A DNA stretch of 43,123 bases from assembly GCA_009838525.1 (NCBI GenBank), contig VXRJ01000012.1, positions 1-43,123 of the forward strand. Direction: 5' to 3'. This document shows positions 22,903 through 31,491 of this stretch, piece by piece; the stretch's first letter is position 1; the number at the start of each line of letters is the position of its first letter. The notes beneath the pieces were generated by a model that saw only the letters and a list, made by a program, of their open reading frames with translations, did no database searches and was not told the DNA's origin. The stretch is from Acidobacteriota bacterium. Lineage in GTDB: Bacteria; Acidobacteriota; Vicinamibacteria; Vicinamibacterales; UBA8438. A program made the position numbers and the translations under genes.

Positions 22903-24531
22903 TCAAGGCTCCGGCGTCTCCACGGCCGGCGCCCGCAGGATCGGATAGACCGCGCCTGCCTCGATGTAGTCGTCCAGCAGGTTCCAGGCGACGACTCCAT
23001 CGTCGGAGCGGGGCTCGAGCAGCGCGAACACCAGGCGGCCGGTTGCCGGCGTAACAGGGACGTACAGTGTGCCCGCCGGGAGGGCTCGCTCCACCGTGGT
23101 CCAGACGCCTTCGACCGTGCGCAGACGGTGCCCCTCGAATGGCCGCTCAGCAAGTGACGTGCGGCTAGTGACGAACTGCTCCAGGCTGAGCGTTGCGTCC
23201 GCATCCAGTGGGAGGCCCTCGATGCCATGGGCGGTGAGCAGGTCGACTACCGCCGTCAGTTGGGCCGGCACGTAGTAGGACTCCGGCGCTATCTCCACGC
23301 CGTCCTCCGCCGCCTCGAAGGCGACGTATTCGTCCATCGGCGTCGGCTCCGCGACGTCGAGGCGGCGCCGCATCGGCTCGCCGGTCTGCGGGTGCGGCAC
23401 CTCCTCTGTCCGTCCTAGCAGGATCTCCACCGGCTCGGGCGAGCGGCGCGGGACGGCCCGGGTCGCGAGGCGCCGGCCGGCAACGCGCTCCATGTCCGCT
23501 TCCTCGATCACCGTGGCGATGCGGTCGGCGTGCGCGTGCGCGAAGGCGAGCGATTCCTCGACGAAACGCAGTGTCGCGGTGACGCGTTCTTCGAACGTCG
23601 CGTAGGCGTACGCCTCGCTGATGATCGCGATCCGGTTGCGCAACCCGACGTAGTTGTTGTTGAACCGCGGGCGGTGATCGAACGTGCGCCAGGTCGGCGG
23701 GACGTCCTCAGCCCGCGGCACGTTGCCGTAGTGGTAGAAGTCCCACCCGTCGGACGCCCGGATGGCATCCGTGACGGCGGGCAGCCAGTCGTTTCGCAGC
23801 AGGGCGTCGATCGCGGGATGCGTGTTCGGATGCAGCGGCGGTGCATAGGTGAGGTGATAGGCGTGCTGTGTGCCGTTGGTCGTATGCAGGTCAATCACCA
23901 CGTGGGGGTTGTAGTCGCGGTAGGCGCGCACCAGCGCCCGCGCCTCGGGCGACGCCAGCTTCATGTGATCGCGGTTCAGGTCGAGGTCCTGCGCGTTGCG
24001 CCGCGTGCCCATGCCGCCGACCGGACCGAGCTGGTAGGGCCGGTTGTCGAGCGCCATCCGCTCGTTGCCATCGGCGTTGTAGATGGGAGCGATGAGCAGA
24101 ACCATGGACGAGCGCCAGGCAGCGTGGCGCCCCGTCGCCAGATCCCGCAGCAGCATCAACAGCGCTTCCTTGCCGCATACCTCGCCGCCGTGGATGTTGG
24201 CCTGCAGCCAGACTCGAATCCCGCCGGCCGCGGCAACCGACTCCCGCCCCGCATCGGCGACGTCACCGACGACAACCAGCGGCAGCGTGCGCCCCTCGAC
24301 CGTCGAACCGAAGCTCGTGGCATGAATCTCGTCGGACAGCCCCGCGGCACGCTCGATGAACTCGACAACCTCGTCGTACCCCGTCGTCTCCTCGTAGCCG
24401 GTGCGCTCCGCGCGGGTCAGGAGATCACGCTCCGCGCCATCTGGCCCGACGCCTTGTGGCAAGCCCGGACCGCAGGCCAGCGCGGCCATCGCGAGCAGGC
24501 CGGCGGCACTAACGTAACGTGTGGCCGTCAT
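22903..24531 (-). CDS. M14 family zinc carboxypeptidase, lipoprotein
   Basis: A 542-residue protein with a lipoprotein signal ending ALAC (C20), so membrane-anchored in the periplasm. The peptidase core has the zinc motif HGGE (H114, E117) in ANIHGGEVCGKEAL, the substrate-binding NR (N186, R187 in DLDLNRDHMK) and the third ligand in VVIDLHTTNG (H216). A candidate general base lies in the SEAYAY segment. The C-terminal part (from about 380) is a beta domain of unknown role. Likely cleaves C-terminal residues from exported peptides or a cell-wall peptide. Confidence 0.88.
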   Translation of the reverse strand: MTATRYVSAAGLLAMAALACGPGLPQGVGPDGAERDLLTRAERTGYEETTGYDEVVEFIERAAGLSDEIHATSFGSTVEGRTLPLVVVGDVADAGRESVAAAGGIRVWLQANIHGGEVCGKEALLMLLRDLATGRHAAWRSSMVLLIAPIYNADGNERMALDNRPYQLGPVGGMGTRRNAQDLDLNRDHMKLASPEARALVRAYRDYNPHVVIDLHTTNGTQHAYHLTYAPPLHPNTHPAIDALLRNDWLPAVTDAIRASDGWDFYHYGNVPRAEDVPPTWRTFDHRPRFNNNYVGLRNRIAIISEAYAYATFEERVTATLRFVEESLAFAHAHADRIATVIEEADMERVAGRRLATRAVPRRSPEPVEILLGRTEEVPHPQTGEPMRRRLDVAEPTPMDEYVAFEAAEDGVEIAPESYYVPAQLTAVVDLLTAHGIEGLPLDADATLSLEQFVTSRTSLAERPFEGHRLRTVEGVWTTVERALPAGTLYVPVTPATGRLVFALLEPRSDDGVVAWNLLDDYIEAGAVYPILRAPAVETPEP

Positions 24532-24579
24532 CAGCAGGGAACGTACAACGGAATCGCTACGTGAGGGTTCGTGCGGGGG

Positions 24580-26016
24580 TTACCGCCCCGCAGTCTCCTC
24601 CGCGCCCGAACTGCCCCCCGGCCTCCACGCGACACCGATCACATAGGGCAGGTCCAGCCGCTCGCCCGCCCAGTTGGGAATCGACGTATTGGCGTCAACC
24701 GCGATGCCGTCCTCCGCGAGCTTCGCGTCCGTCGGCGCCAGCGGCGCACCCGACCAGGCGGGAGGGGCAGGCACCCTCGGCAACACGCCGCCCCCCGGCC
24801 GCGTGAACCGCGGCTGACCTTCCGCATCAAGGGTCAGGCCGAATCCCTCCTCGTGGACTGCCCGATGGTGGCGGCGGCACAGCAGAACCAGGTTGTCCAG
24901 CTTCGTTGTACCGCCATCCGCCCAGTGCTTGACGTGATGAGCGTCGCAGCGCCGCGCCTCACAGCCGGGGAAGCGGCAGTGCTGGTCCCGTGACTCCTGG
25001 GCCCGGCGCAACGCAGGGGAGACCGTCCGCGTCTTGCGTCCAACATCAAGAACATTGCCCTTGGCGTCATGGCGCATCACCACCTTGCCGGCATCGCAGG
25101 CAACACGCCGGGACGTTTCCGCGGAAACGCGGATCCCGCCCGCTTCCTCCAGGGCAGCCTGCCCGGCACTCGCCAACCCTTTGCCCGAGTTGTTCTCGCT
25201 CGGACCGTCGGTCGCCCCGGACGTTTCCGCGGAAACGTCGTCCCGCAATGTCTCCGGGTCGACGTGCACGACCACCTGGTAGCGGTCGCCCGCCGTCCCC
25301 GTGTCCAGCTTCGCGGCAAGCGCGCTCTCCGCAATCAGCCCCAGCGCATCCCCCCGCCGGCAGGCCGGCGATTCCTTCTCCACGTTCTTCGGCTCCGCGT
25401 CCTTCGCTTCCTGGTAGAGCTGCTCGGACGCCGCCTCGATGGCCCGTCGCACCACCGCGCCCAACTCCGGCGTCAACAACGCCCGGACGACGAACATGCC
25501 GTCGACATCCGGATAGATGCTGAGCTCCTGGTTCCGCCGCCGCTTCGCGTCCTCCCGCCCCTCCTGCTGGCGGTCGCACAGCCGCCACGCCCGGGCGATG
25601 CGCTCGAGGTCGGCCGCCGTCGACTGGCGGGCGAGATGCAGCAGGCGGTCCTCGGTCGCCGCCGTCGCGACCCGGGTGATGGCGCGCACCTTCGAGTAAG
25701 AGATCTGGCCCCGCCGCAGCGCGTCGGAGGTCTTCGGCAGGTCGGCCAGGGCATGCGCCACCCGCACGTACTCCCGCGCGGTGCCGGGGGCCAGGTTGGC
25801 CCGCCAGCTCAGCCACTGGGGGTAGGACGTGGCGCCCGACCAGCCTCCCAGCTCGTCGAAGCGGCGGATACGGACCAGCAGCTCGTAGATGGCGGCGTCG
25901 ATGCGGGCGGAGAGCTCGGCGATCTCGTTCTCGAGGCGGTTGCGCTCTTCGCGGTTCCGGCGGAGCTCGTCGGGAGACGGAATCGGGGCCTTGTCGGACG
26001 TCGTGGAAGTGTTCAT
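24580..26016 (-). CDS. DUF222 (13E12-type) HNH endonuclease-like protein
   Basis: A protein of about 478 residues from the ATG at 26016. The long N-terminal DUF222 region (WRANLAPGTAREYVRVAHAL, LPKTSDALRRGQISYSKVRAI) precedes an HNH domain at about 347-389: CRFPGC, CDAHHVKHWADGG, LCRRHHRAVHE, with the zinc cysteines and HH present. The segment ETSRRVACD is a family hallmark, but VSAET also occurs a second time about 35 residues earlier in an apparent insert. GGAGG lies only one base from the ATG and a GTG at 26034 has no site, so the start is uncertain. These genes are often multicopy and mobile-element-like; the exact function is unknown. Confidence 0.8.
   Translation of the reverse strand: MNTSTTSDKAPIPSPDELRRNREERNRLENEIAELSARIDAAIYELLVRIRRFDELGGWSGATSYPQWLSWRANLAPGTAREYVRVAHALADLPKTSDALRRGQISYSKVRAITRVATAATEDRLLHLARQSTAADLERIARAWRLCDRQQEGREDAKRRRNQELSIYPDVDGMFVVRALLTPELGAVVRRAIEAASEQLYQEAKDAEPKNVEKESPACRRGDALGLIAESALAAKLDTGTAGDRYQVVVHVDPETLRDDVSAETSGATDGPSENNSGKGLASAGQAALEEAGGIRVSAETSRRVACDAGKVVMRHDAKGNVLDVGRKTRTVSPALRRAQESRDQHCRFPGCEARRCDAHHVKHWADGGTTKLDNLVLLCRRHHRAVHEEGFGLTLDAEGQPRFTRPGGGVLPRVPAPPAWSGAPLAPTDAKLAEDGIAVDANTSIPNWAGERLDLPYVIGVAWRPGGSSGAEETAGR
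25114..25129. repeat. Intragenic 16-bp palindrome, copy 1
   Basis: CGTTTCCGCGGAAACG is a perfect palindrome encoding part of VSAET in the HNH gene, at the family-conserved position. Confidence 0.8.
25220..25239. repeat. Intragenic 20-bp palindrome, copy 2
   Basis: GACGTTTCCGCGGAAACGTC is a perfect 20-bp palindrome in the same gene, 106 bases from copy 1, encoding a second DVSAET in a region where family members vary. Confidence 0.8.
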
Positions 26017-26034
26017 ACCTCCAGTGTAAACCAC

Positions 26035-26332
26035 TGTATTTAGACCGTTTAGCTTCGACTGTGGCGGTCGCGCCGAGGTTCACATGAACCTGTCGTCGCG
26101 ATTCGCGGCGGTGTCGCGCTACGGCGCTGTCAGGCTGCTGGAACGACGTGTCTACCCACCGGTTGGGAAGTTCCGGAGGGGCCTCTGGAAAAACGTGTCA
26201 AGCAGTTTCTGACAGACCGCCCATGATTCCGGACTCTGCGCTTTACGACGGGCCATAGCGGCTTCCACACCGGGGTCACAAGCACCTTAATCCGTGCTAC
26301 ACTGATCTCGTGTTCCACTTAGCGAAGGCATC
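26035..26332. other. Intergenic stretch without a recognised gene
   Basis: About 298 bases. CAGTG-TAAAC-CACTG (26022-26036) at its left edge is an inverted repeat over the start of the HNH gene. A 62-codon frame on the minus strand has no recognisable similarity. At the right edge GTCACA, a 17-18 base spacer and TACACT (26298-26303) form a weak promoter for the antitoxin, with GAAGG just before its ATG. Confidence 0.5.
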
Positions 26333-26560
26333 ATGAACCTGACGCTAACGGTCGACGACGAAGTCCTCAAGCGAGCCCGGATTCGCGCATTGGAGGAAGA
26401 CACCTCCGTGAACGCCGTAGTCAGGGACTATCTGGAGTCGTATGCTGGCGGGCCGTCCAAGCGCCGCGAAGCAATCGGTCGATTCCTTGCTCTGGCTGAT
26501 GACGCCAACACCGGCCGAGGGAACGCTACCTGGACCCGCGACGAGCTACATGAGCGTTGA
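26333..26560 (+). CDS. vapB: FitA/VapB-like RHH antitoxin
   Basis: A 75-residue protein with an RHH domain (MNLTLTVDDEVLKRARIRAL, then TSVNAVVRDYLESYAG) and a C-terminal toxin-binding tail ending TWTRDELHER. GAAGG lies 4 bases before the ATG. The gene overlaps its PIN toxin by 11 bases (ATGAGCGTTGA), giving coupled translation. Domain order and spacing match FitAB and VapBC modules, in which the pair binds its own promoter. Confidence 0.85.
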   Translation: MNLTLTVDDEVLKRARIRALEEDTSVNAVVRDYLESYAGGPSKRREAIGRFLALADDANTGRGNATWTRDELHER

Positions 26561-26984
26561 TCCCTGGTTCGTCGACACGAACATACTGGTCTACGCGTAC
26601 GACGACGACTCGCCCCGGAAGCGCGCGATGGCCCGGCAACTCCTTCTCGAGAAGGCGGAGCAGATCGTTCTGAGCACGCAGGTGCTCGGAGAGTTCTACG
26701 TCACCGTGACTCGCAAGCTGGCCAGACCACTCGACGCCCTGCGCGCCGTCGAGGCCGTGGATGCACTGTGTACGTTTACGGTTCGGCCCCTGGGAGCGGA
26801 GCTGGTCCGATCCGCGGTTCGACGGAGCAGGTCGGCGCCGCTGTCCTACTGGGACGCCTTGATTGTCGAGAGCGCGATCGACGCTGGCGCGACAGTTCTC
26901 CTCACGGAAGACCTGCAACACGGTCAAACGTTCGGACACCTGCGCGTCGTCAACCCGTTTCGCGACGACGCGCGCCCGCAATAG
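26550..26984 (+). CDS. vapC: VapC/FitB-like PIN toxin
   Basis: A 144-residue PIN-domain RNase starting at the ATG overlapping the antitoxin stop. The four catalytic acids are in place: FVDTNILVYA (D9), LGEFYV (E48), SYWDALIVESA (D102) and LLTEDLQHG (D121). Length and motifs are complete, so this toxin should be active, in contrast to the PIN stump at 10420. It ends at a pair of hairpins. Likely target is tRNA or other RNA as in characterised VapC proteins. Confidence 0.9.
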   Translation: MSVDPWFVDTNILVYAYDDDSPRKRAMARQLLLEKAEQIVLSTQVLGEFYVTVTRKLARPLDALRAVEAVDALCTFTVRPLGAELVRSAVRRSRSAPLSYWDALIVESAIDAGATVLLTEDLQHGQTFGHLRVVNPFRDDARPQ

Positions 26985-27011
26985 GAGGTCACCGTCACGC
27001 GGTTTGCTCCG

Positions 27012-27069
27012 CGCGCCGGGCGGGAGTTCCGGCGCGGCCTCAGCAAGGGTGCTAGCTGAGCAGGTTTTT
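27012..27069 (+). terminator. Two hairpins between convergent genes
   Basis: A perfect 8-bp stem CGCGCCGG / CCGGCGCG (27012-27036, 9-base loop) is followed by CTCAGC / GCTGAG (27039-27060, 10-base loop) and then, after CAGG, five T residues. The second is a likely Rho-independent terminator for the PIN gene; the first may serve either strand. Confidence 0.55.
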
Positions 27070-27075
27070 CGGGGC

Positions 27076-28098
27076 TCAAGGCTCCAGGCTCGCGGTGTAC
27101 GCCGCGATGTCGACGATGTCCGCCACGGTGAGGTTCGCGACCGCAGCGTCCATCAGGTCCGACCAGGCGCCGTTGCGCACCCCGATCTGGAAGTCGTAGA
27201 GCTGCCGCGCGATGTAGCTCGGCGACCGGCCGGCGAGGTGCGGCACCGGGCCGAGGCCGCGCAGGTCATCGCCGTGGCAGACGCCGCACGCCACCGTCGT
27301 GCCGCCATCGCCGGTCGTTACGAGCGCCTCGCCTCGCGCTACCGATCCGGTCGGCACATAGGCAACGAAGCTCGCCTCGGAATCGCGTATCTGCGTCCTC
27401 GCAACGTCCTCGGGCGTCTCGATGATGCGGGTTCCGATCGGCTCCATGCCGCCCCCCTCCACGGGAACGTGCATCCAGCCGCTGACGCGGGTCACCGGAA
27501 CCGTGTCGGTCTCGACCACTCGAATCCACGGGCGGAACGGGAACGACGAGAAGTACTCCGCCGCCTCCTGCGCCTCCGCTTCGGTAGCGGCGAGGCCGAT
27601 CTCCACCATCAGGCTGGGCGGGCCCATGCGCGGCTCGCCGCTGCGGCGCAGGCCGTTGCGGTAGTCCCGCATCTGCTGGACGATGTACTCCGCCGGCTGA
27701 CCCGCCACGCTGGAGTTCTCGGGGCGCCCCTGACCGTTGGGAAGGTGGCAGAAGCCGCAGGCCCGGACATCCGGCTGGCGCCCGCGCGCCACGACCGGCG
27801 GCATCGGGGGATGGTTGTCGGGATGCCAGTCGGGCGGGTTGAACAGATCGCGCAGCTCCGAGCGCCGGAACGTGACATCGCTGCCGGGAACGGTCAGGAC
27901 CTCGTCCGGGTCCGGCGTCGGCGGCGCGTCCTCCGGTGACGGATCGTTCAGCGTGTAGGCCCACGGAATGACGGCGTTGGCGCCTTCCGCGTCAGCCTGC
28001 TGGGCGGCGAGCGTGGCATCCGCAGCCCAGGCCGCAAAGACCACGGCGCCGCCCGCTAGGATCCCTGCCATTCCGCCGAAGGCCGCCAGCCGATTCAT
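27076..28098 (-). CDS. Periplasmic di-haem cytochrome c
   Basis: A 340-residue protein with an N-terminal hydrophobic export segment and two c-type haem sites: CGFCH (C114, C117, H118) and CGVCH (C271, C274, H275). Each is followed by the QLYDF-like or QMRDYRNG helix typical of cytochrome c553-like domains. Methionine ligands are candidates in MGPPSLM and near DLMDAAV. The two domains are separated by a beta-rich insert (residues about 195-240). Upstream on the same strand are the secreted protein and dienelactone hydrolase, suggesting it receives electrons from periplasmic oxidation in this region. Confidence 0.88.
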   Translation of the reverse strand: MNRLAAFGGMAGILAGGAVVFAAWAADATLAAQQADAEGANAVIPWAYTLNDPSPEDAPPTPDPDEVLTVPGSDVTFRRSELRDLFNPPDWHPDNHPPMPPVVARGRQPDVRACGFCHLPNGQGRPENSSVAGQPAEYIVQQMRDYRNGLRRSGEPRMGPPSLMVEIGLAATEAEAQEAAEYFSSFPFRPWIRVVETDTVPVTRVSGWMHVPVEGGGMEPIGTRIIETPEDVARTQIRDSEASFVAYVPTGSVARGEALVTTGDGGTTVACGVCHGDDLRGLGPVPHLAGRSPSYIARQLYDFQIGVRNGAWSDLMDAAVANLTVADIVDIAAYTASLEP

Positions 28099-28143
28099 GG
28101 CGTGCCTCCCGTTACCGGCCGCCTGTTATGGCCCTGGCGGCGC

Positions 28144-29169
28144 CTACCGCCCTTCCGCCTCCGCCTCCAGGACCCGCGCGCCCGCGAGGATGTTCTCCAG
28201 CCCGTAGTTGCCCTCGTGGCAGGCGTACTCATAGAGCGGCTGGTCGTTCAGGACCATCGGGACCTCGTAGGTCCACGGGCTCGTCCAGACGGTCGGGTCG
28301 TTGATGGTCGCCCGATACAGCAGCGTGTCTTCGGACACGCGGGTGAGCCGCTCGACGAGCTGCAGGTTCGGGCCCGTCCGCCCCTGCGCGAAACTGGTCT
28401 CGCGCAGGAAGTTGTTCGTTTCGATGACCAGCGTGTCACCGTCCCAGTGGCCGCGGGAGTCACCCGTCCACTGTGGCAGATCGACGTGCGGGCGCCCGTC
28501 GAGAGGAACGAAGCGCACGTTGTGGTTCATCTCGTTGAGCAACGCGACGAAGTTCGGAGTCTGGAACACCTGGACGTTGTTGTTGTAGCCGCCCGGCGTC
28601 ATCGGCGGGCCGGAGTTGAAGCCGGTGATGCAGCGCAATTGCAGTCCGTTGGTGCCCAGTTCCTCCATCCAGCCGCCGGGCGTGGGCGCGTGGGTGTCGA
28701 CGCCCTCGCGGAGCTCCGCGTACTCCGCTCGCCGCTGCTCTTCCTCGGGAGTCAGCGCCGGCATCTTCCCGTTCGGCGGGTCCACCACGAGCGACGTGCG
28801 CCGGGTGCCGACGGTCGTCGTGCCGCGGTCCAGCCAGAGGTTGTTGTAGAAGCCGGGCGCGCCTTCCTCACCCTGGTCCACGCTGTTGGTCGCCTCCGTG
28901 CGCCGCGCGGGCCGGAGCAATAGCTCCTGGTTCCGGTCGAGGGTCTCCTGTTCGAGACGCGCCGCTTCTTCCGCCGTCAGGAACTCCTGATCCGCCAGGT
29001 CGTCGGGCCGCTCCATCGGCGTGATGGAGCGGAAGTCCCAGACGCCCTGAAGGTCCGGCGCGCCCCAGGGTGTCCGGGGCGTTTCCGCGCCCTGCCCCGC
29101 CGCAACGACCGGCGAGAACACCAGCAGCGCGATCACCGTGCATGCCGCCGCGAGATGTCGATGACTCAT
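28144..29169 (-). CDS. Secreted Acidobacteria-type protein of unknown function
   Basis: A 341-residue protein with a clear signal peptide (TVIALLVFSPVVAAGQG). The mature N-terminus TPWGAPDLQGVWDFRS and the conserved GHWDGDTLVIETNNF block identify a family greatly expanded in Acidobacteria and some other phyla, without known function. Cysteines are few (RCITGF, YACHEGNYG). It lies 45 bases upstream of the di-haem cytochrome, so the two are probably co-transcribed. Confidence 0.85.
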   Translation of the reverse strand: MSHRHLAAACTVIALLVFSPVVAAGQGAETPRTPWGAPDLQGVWDFRSITPMERPDDLADQEFLTAEEAARLEQETLDRNQELLLRPARRTEATNSVDQGEEGAPGFYNNLWLDRGTTTVGTRRTSLVVDPPNGKMPALTPEEEQRRAEYAELREGVDTHAPTPGGWMEELGTNGLQLRCITGFNSGPPMTPGGYNNNVQVFQTPNFVALLNEMNHNVRFVPLDGRPHVDLPQWTGDSRGHWDGDTLVIETNNFLRETSFAQGRTGPNLQLVERLTRVSEDTLLYRATINDPTVWTSPWTYEVPMVLNDQPLYEYACHEGNYGLENILAGARVLEAEAEGR

Positions 29170-29230
29170 CTTCAGCCTCCCCGCAAGGTGCGCTTCGGTT
29201 GGATTGTGCCTGTTTCTCCTGTTCGCCGTC

Positions 29231-30118
29231 CTACGCCGTCAGGTGCCGGCGGAAGAAACCGACTGTCCGATTCCAGGCGAGCCCCGCCGCCGCCTCGTTG
29301 AAACGGGGCGTCGAGTTGTTGTGGAACCCGTGCAGCGTGCCCGGGAACATGTGCATCTCGTAATCCACGCCGTTCGCCTGCAGCGCCGCCTCGTACTCCG
29401 GCCACATCGCGTTGATGCGCGGATCCGACTCGGCGTAAATGATCATCATCGCGGCCTGGATGTTCGGCACGCCCTCGGTGGCGGCGGAAGCGCCGTAGAA
29501 CGGCACGCCCGCAGCCATGTCGGCGCCCAGCTCCACCGCCAGGCGGTTGGTCATACCCCCGCCCCAGCAGAAGCCGGTGGCCCCGAGCCGGCCATTGGAC
29601 AACGCGTGCGCCTGAAGGTAGCGGGCGCTGTTGATCATGTCCTGATCCAGCTCCTCAGGGTCGAGCTCGCGCTGCAGGACGCGGCCGTCATCGTCGTTGC
29701 CGGGATAGCCACCCACCGGCGACAGTCCGTCCGGCGCGAGCGCGAGGAAGCCGGCCACCGCGGCGCGGCGCGCGACGTCCTCGATGTGGGGATTCAGGCC
29801 GCGGTTCTCGTGAATGACCAGCACGGCCCCGAACGGACCCTCGCCGGTCGGCTGCACGAGATAGCCGCGCATCTCGCCCGACGTGCCGCCGGGTGACGGG
29901 TACTCGACGTAGGTGCCCTTGATCCGCGAATCCGTGAACGAGATCGTCTGCGCCTCCGCGTAGCGTGGCAGCAGCGCCTGCGCCATCCAGAGCGCGGATA
30001 CGCCGCCGATGGTGATGGCGGCCGAGCGCGCGAGGAACTCGCGCCGGTCGATCCGGCCGTGGCAGTACTCGTCGTAGAGGTCGAAGACCCGCTTGTCGAT
30101 CTTTTTCTGGTCCACCAT
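29231..30118 (-). CDS. Tat-exported dienelactone hydrolase-family esterase
   Basis: A 295-residue alpha/beta hydrolase starting at 30118 behind AGGAG; the longer frame upstream lacks support. The Tat signal is DRREFLARSAAITIGG. The catalytic Cys-Asp-His triad of the family is present: GFCWGGG (C184), ESDPRI (D232), TLHGFHN (H263), together with the activating glutamate in HENRG (E104). The natural substrate could be dienelactone or another lactone or ester in the periplasm; the family includes many non-dienelactone enzymes. Confidence 0.88.
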   Translation of the reverse strand: MVDQKKIDKRVFDLYDEYCHGRIDRREFLARSAAITIGGVSALWMAQALLPRYAEAQTISFTDSRIKGTYVEYPSPGGTSGEMRGYLVQPTGEGPFGAVLVIHENRGLNPHIEDVARRAAVAGFLALAPDGLSPVGGYPGNDDDGRVLQRELDPEELDQDMINSARYLQAHALSNGRLGATGFCWGGGMTNRLAVELGADMAAGVPFYGASAATEGVPNIQAAMMIIYAESDPRINAMWPEYEAALQANGVDYEMHMFPGTLHGFHNNSTPRFNEAAAGLAWNRTVGFFRRHLTA

Positions 30119-30280
30119 TTCCCTGCTCCTGCTGTCTGTCCCGCGACTCCGATCCTGCGAGCCGGGCATGCGCCCCGGCCCGCGCGTCCGACGTTCCGAC
30201 TGATGCCCAATATAGGCCATCGATTGCCGCGCGGACAATCAGCAATTGAGACCCACTCGTGTCACAATCGAGAAGGGCAT

Positions 30281-30305
30281 TGTGCATGCGGGAGGTTCCT
30301 GCACA
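30281..30305 (+). promoter_or_regulatory. Candidate operator of the HTH-DUF433 operon
   Basis: Perfect arms TGTGCA (30281-30286) and TGCACA (30300-30305) with a 13-base spacer lie 36 bases before the start. The left arm overlaps a possible -35 TTGTGC. Confidence 0.4.
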
Positions 30306-30341
30306 CTGCACGATGTTCACCAAAGAAGAGCCTAGGTCCTG

Positions 30342-31076
30342 ATGAGTCAGACGAACGATCGGTGGCGCCTGTACGAGGGGCGTGACCCGCGGGGTTTGCC
30401 GGCGTACACAAGCTCGGAGGCGGCGCGGTACCTACGGCTGCCGCTCCGTACGGTGCAGAACTGGTCGTTCGGATTCCGCACGGGTGGTGCGGATCCGCTG
30501 ATCCACATTGCGGACCGGCAGCGCCACCTGTTGTCCTTCTGGAACATGGCCGAGCTGCACGTGCTCGGCGCGCTCCGCCGATACCACCGGATTCCCCCGG
30601 GGAAGCTGCGCAACACCATTCGTTACCTGGAAGACACGTTTAAGACCCAGCATCCCTTGCTGACCAAGAGCATGCTCACAGACGGCGTTTCCATCTTCGT
30701 CGAACACACTGGCACTCTGATCAATGCGACCAGGAGTGGCCAACTGGCAATGCGGCAACTGATGGAAGCCCATCTGCAGCGCATCGAGCAGGATGTCGAC
30801 GGCCTTGCCATTCGTCTCTTCCCCTTCGTGCGCCACGATCCAGACACGCCCCGTCCACCGGAAGTCCTGACCGAAGAACCGAAGATCATTGCCCTCGATC
30901 CTCGCGTGCGATTCGGCCGCCCCGTCATCGCAGGTACCAGCATTCCTACCGAAGAGATCGCAGAACGGTTCCGGGCCGGCGACTCTTTAGACCAACTGGC
31001 AGACGAGTATGGCCGGCCGCCGCAGGAAATCGAAGAAGCGATCCGTTGCGAGCTCACGCTCGACCGCGCCGCCTGA
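30342..31076 (+). CDS. HTH-DUF433 antitoxin-like protein
   Basis: A 244-residue protein with two domains. Residues about 18-75 are a MerR-like winged helix (YTSSEAARYLRLPLRTVQNWSFG and WNMAELHVLGALR), followed by helices. The C-terminal DUF433 domain (ALDPRVRFGRPVIAGTSIPTEEIAERFRAGDSLDQLA) is a small HTH common in antitoxins of DUF5615-type PIN-like toxins, though here it is longer than usual because of the N-terminal module. The next two genes overlap it in a chain. It probably represses the operon through the palindrome upstream and neutralises the PIN-like protein. Confidence 0.85.
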   Translation: MSQTNDRWRLYEGRDPRGLPAYTSSEAARYLRLPLRTVQNWSFGFRTGGADPLIHIADRQRHLLSFWNMAELHVLGALRRYHRIPPGKLRNTIRYLEDTFKTQHPLLTKSMLTDGVSIFVEHTGTLINATRSGQLAMRQLMEAHLQRIEQDVDGLAIRLFPFVRHDPDTPRPPEVLTEEPKIIALDPRVRFGRPVIAGTSIPTEEIAERFRAGDSLDQLADEYGRPPQEIEEAIRCELTLDRAA

Positions 31077-31491
31077 ACACCCGTACGAGTTCTTCCTTGA
31101 CGAATGCGTCGCGGCACGTCCGATTGCCGAGATGCTGCGAGAGGAAGGACATACTGCGCACGTGCACAACGAGACGTTCGAGAGCGGTACCCCGGACAGA
31201 GACTGGCTCCCCGATGTTGGCGCTCGCCGCTGGATCCTGATCACGAAGGACAAGCACATCCGCAAACGCGAGCTCGAGCTGCGCGCGCTTCGGCAAGAAC
31301 GCGTCAAGACGTTCGTGCTCACGGGTGCCACTCTCAGCGGACAAGACCAGGCCCGGGTACTGAAGGAGGCACTTCCCGACATGCTTCGACTACTTGGGCG
31401 GCGGGCGGAGGCTTTTATCGCCCGCGTGACCGCCGCATCTGACGTTCAGGTCATCGAGTGGCACAAGTACGTCCACGACCATAAGAGCTGA
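31009..31491 (+). CDS. PIN-like toxin candidate (DUF5615-type)
   Basis: A 160-residue protein. The core FFLDECVAARPIAEML (D31, E32), GHTAHVHNE, then RDWLPDVGARRWILITKDKHI (D65, D81) has the order of acidic residues of DUF5615/Mut7-C PIN-like nucleases. The only in-frame start is ATG 31009, giving a basic 20-residue extension and a 68-base overlap with the DUF433 gene. A shorter protein from a non-standard start is possible. Pairing with DUF433 is the usual toxin-antitoxin order. Its stop overlaps the next ATG by one base. Confidence 0.78.
   Translation: MAGRRRKSKKRSVASSRSTAPPEHPYEFFLDECVAARPIAEMLREEGHTAHVHNETFESGTPDRDWLPDVGARRWILITKDKHIRKRELELRALRQERVKTFVLTGATLSGQDQARVLKEALPDMLRLLGRRAEAFIARVTAASDVQVIEWHKYVHDHKS

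Noticed and set aside
25114..25239. Palindromes as terminal repeats of an inserted element
   Set aside because: Both copies lie in frame inside one conserved gene and the 90 bases between encode family-like sequence; no target duplication is visible.
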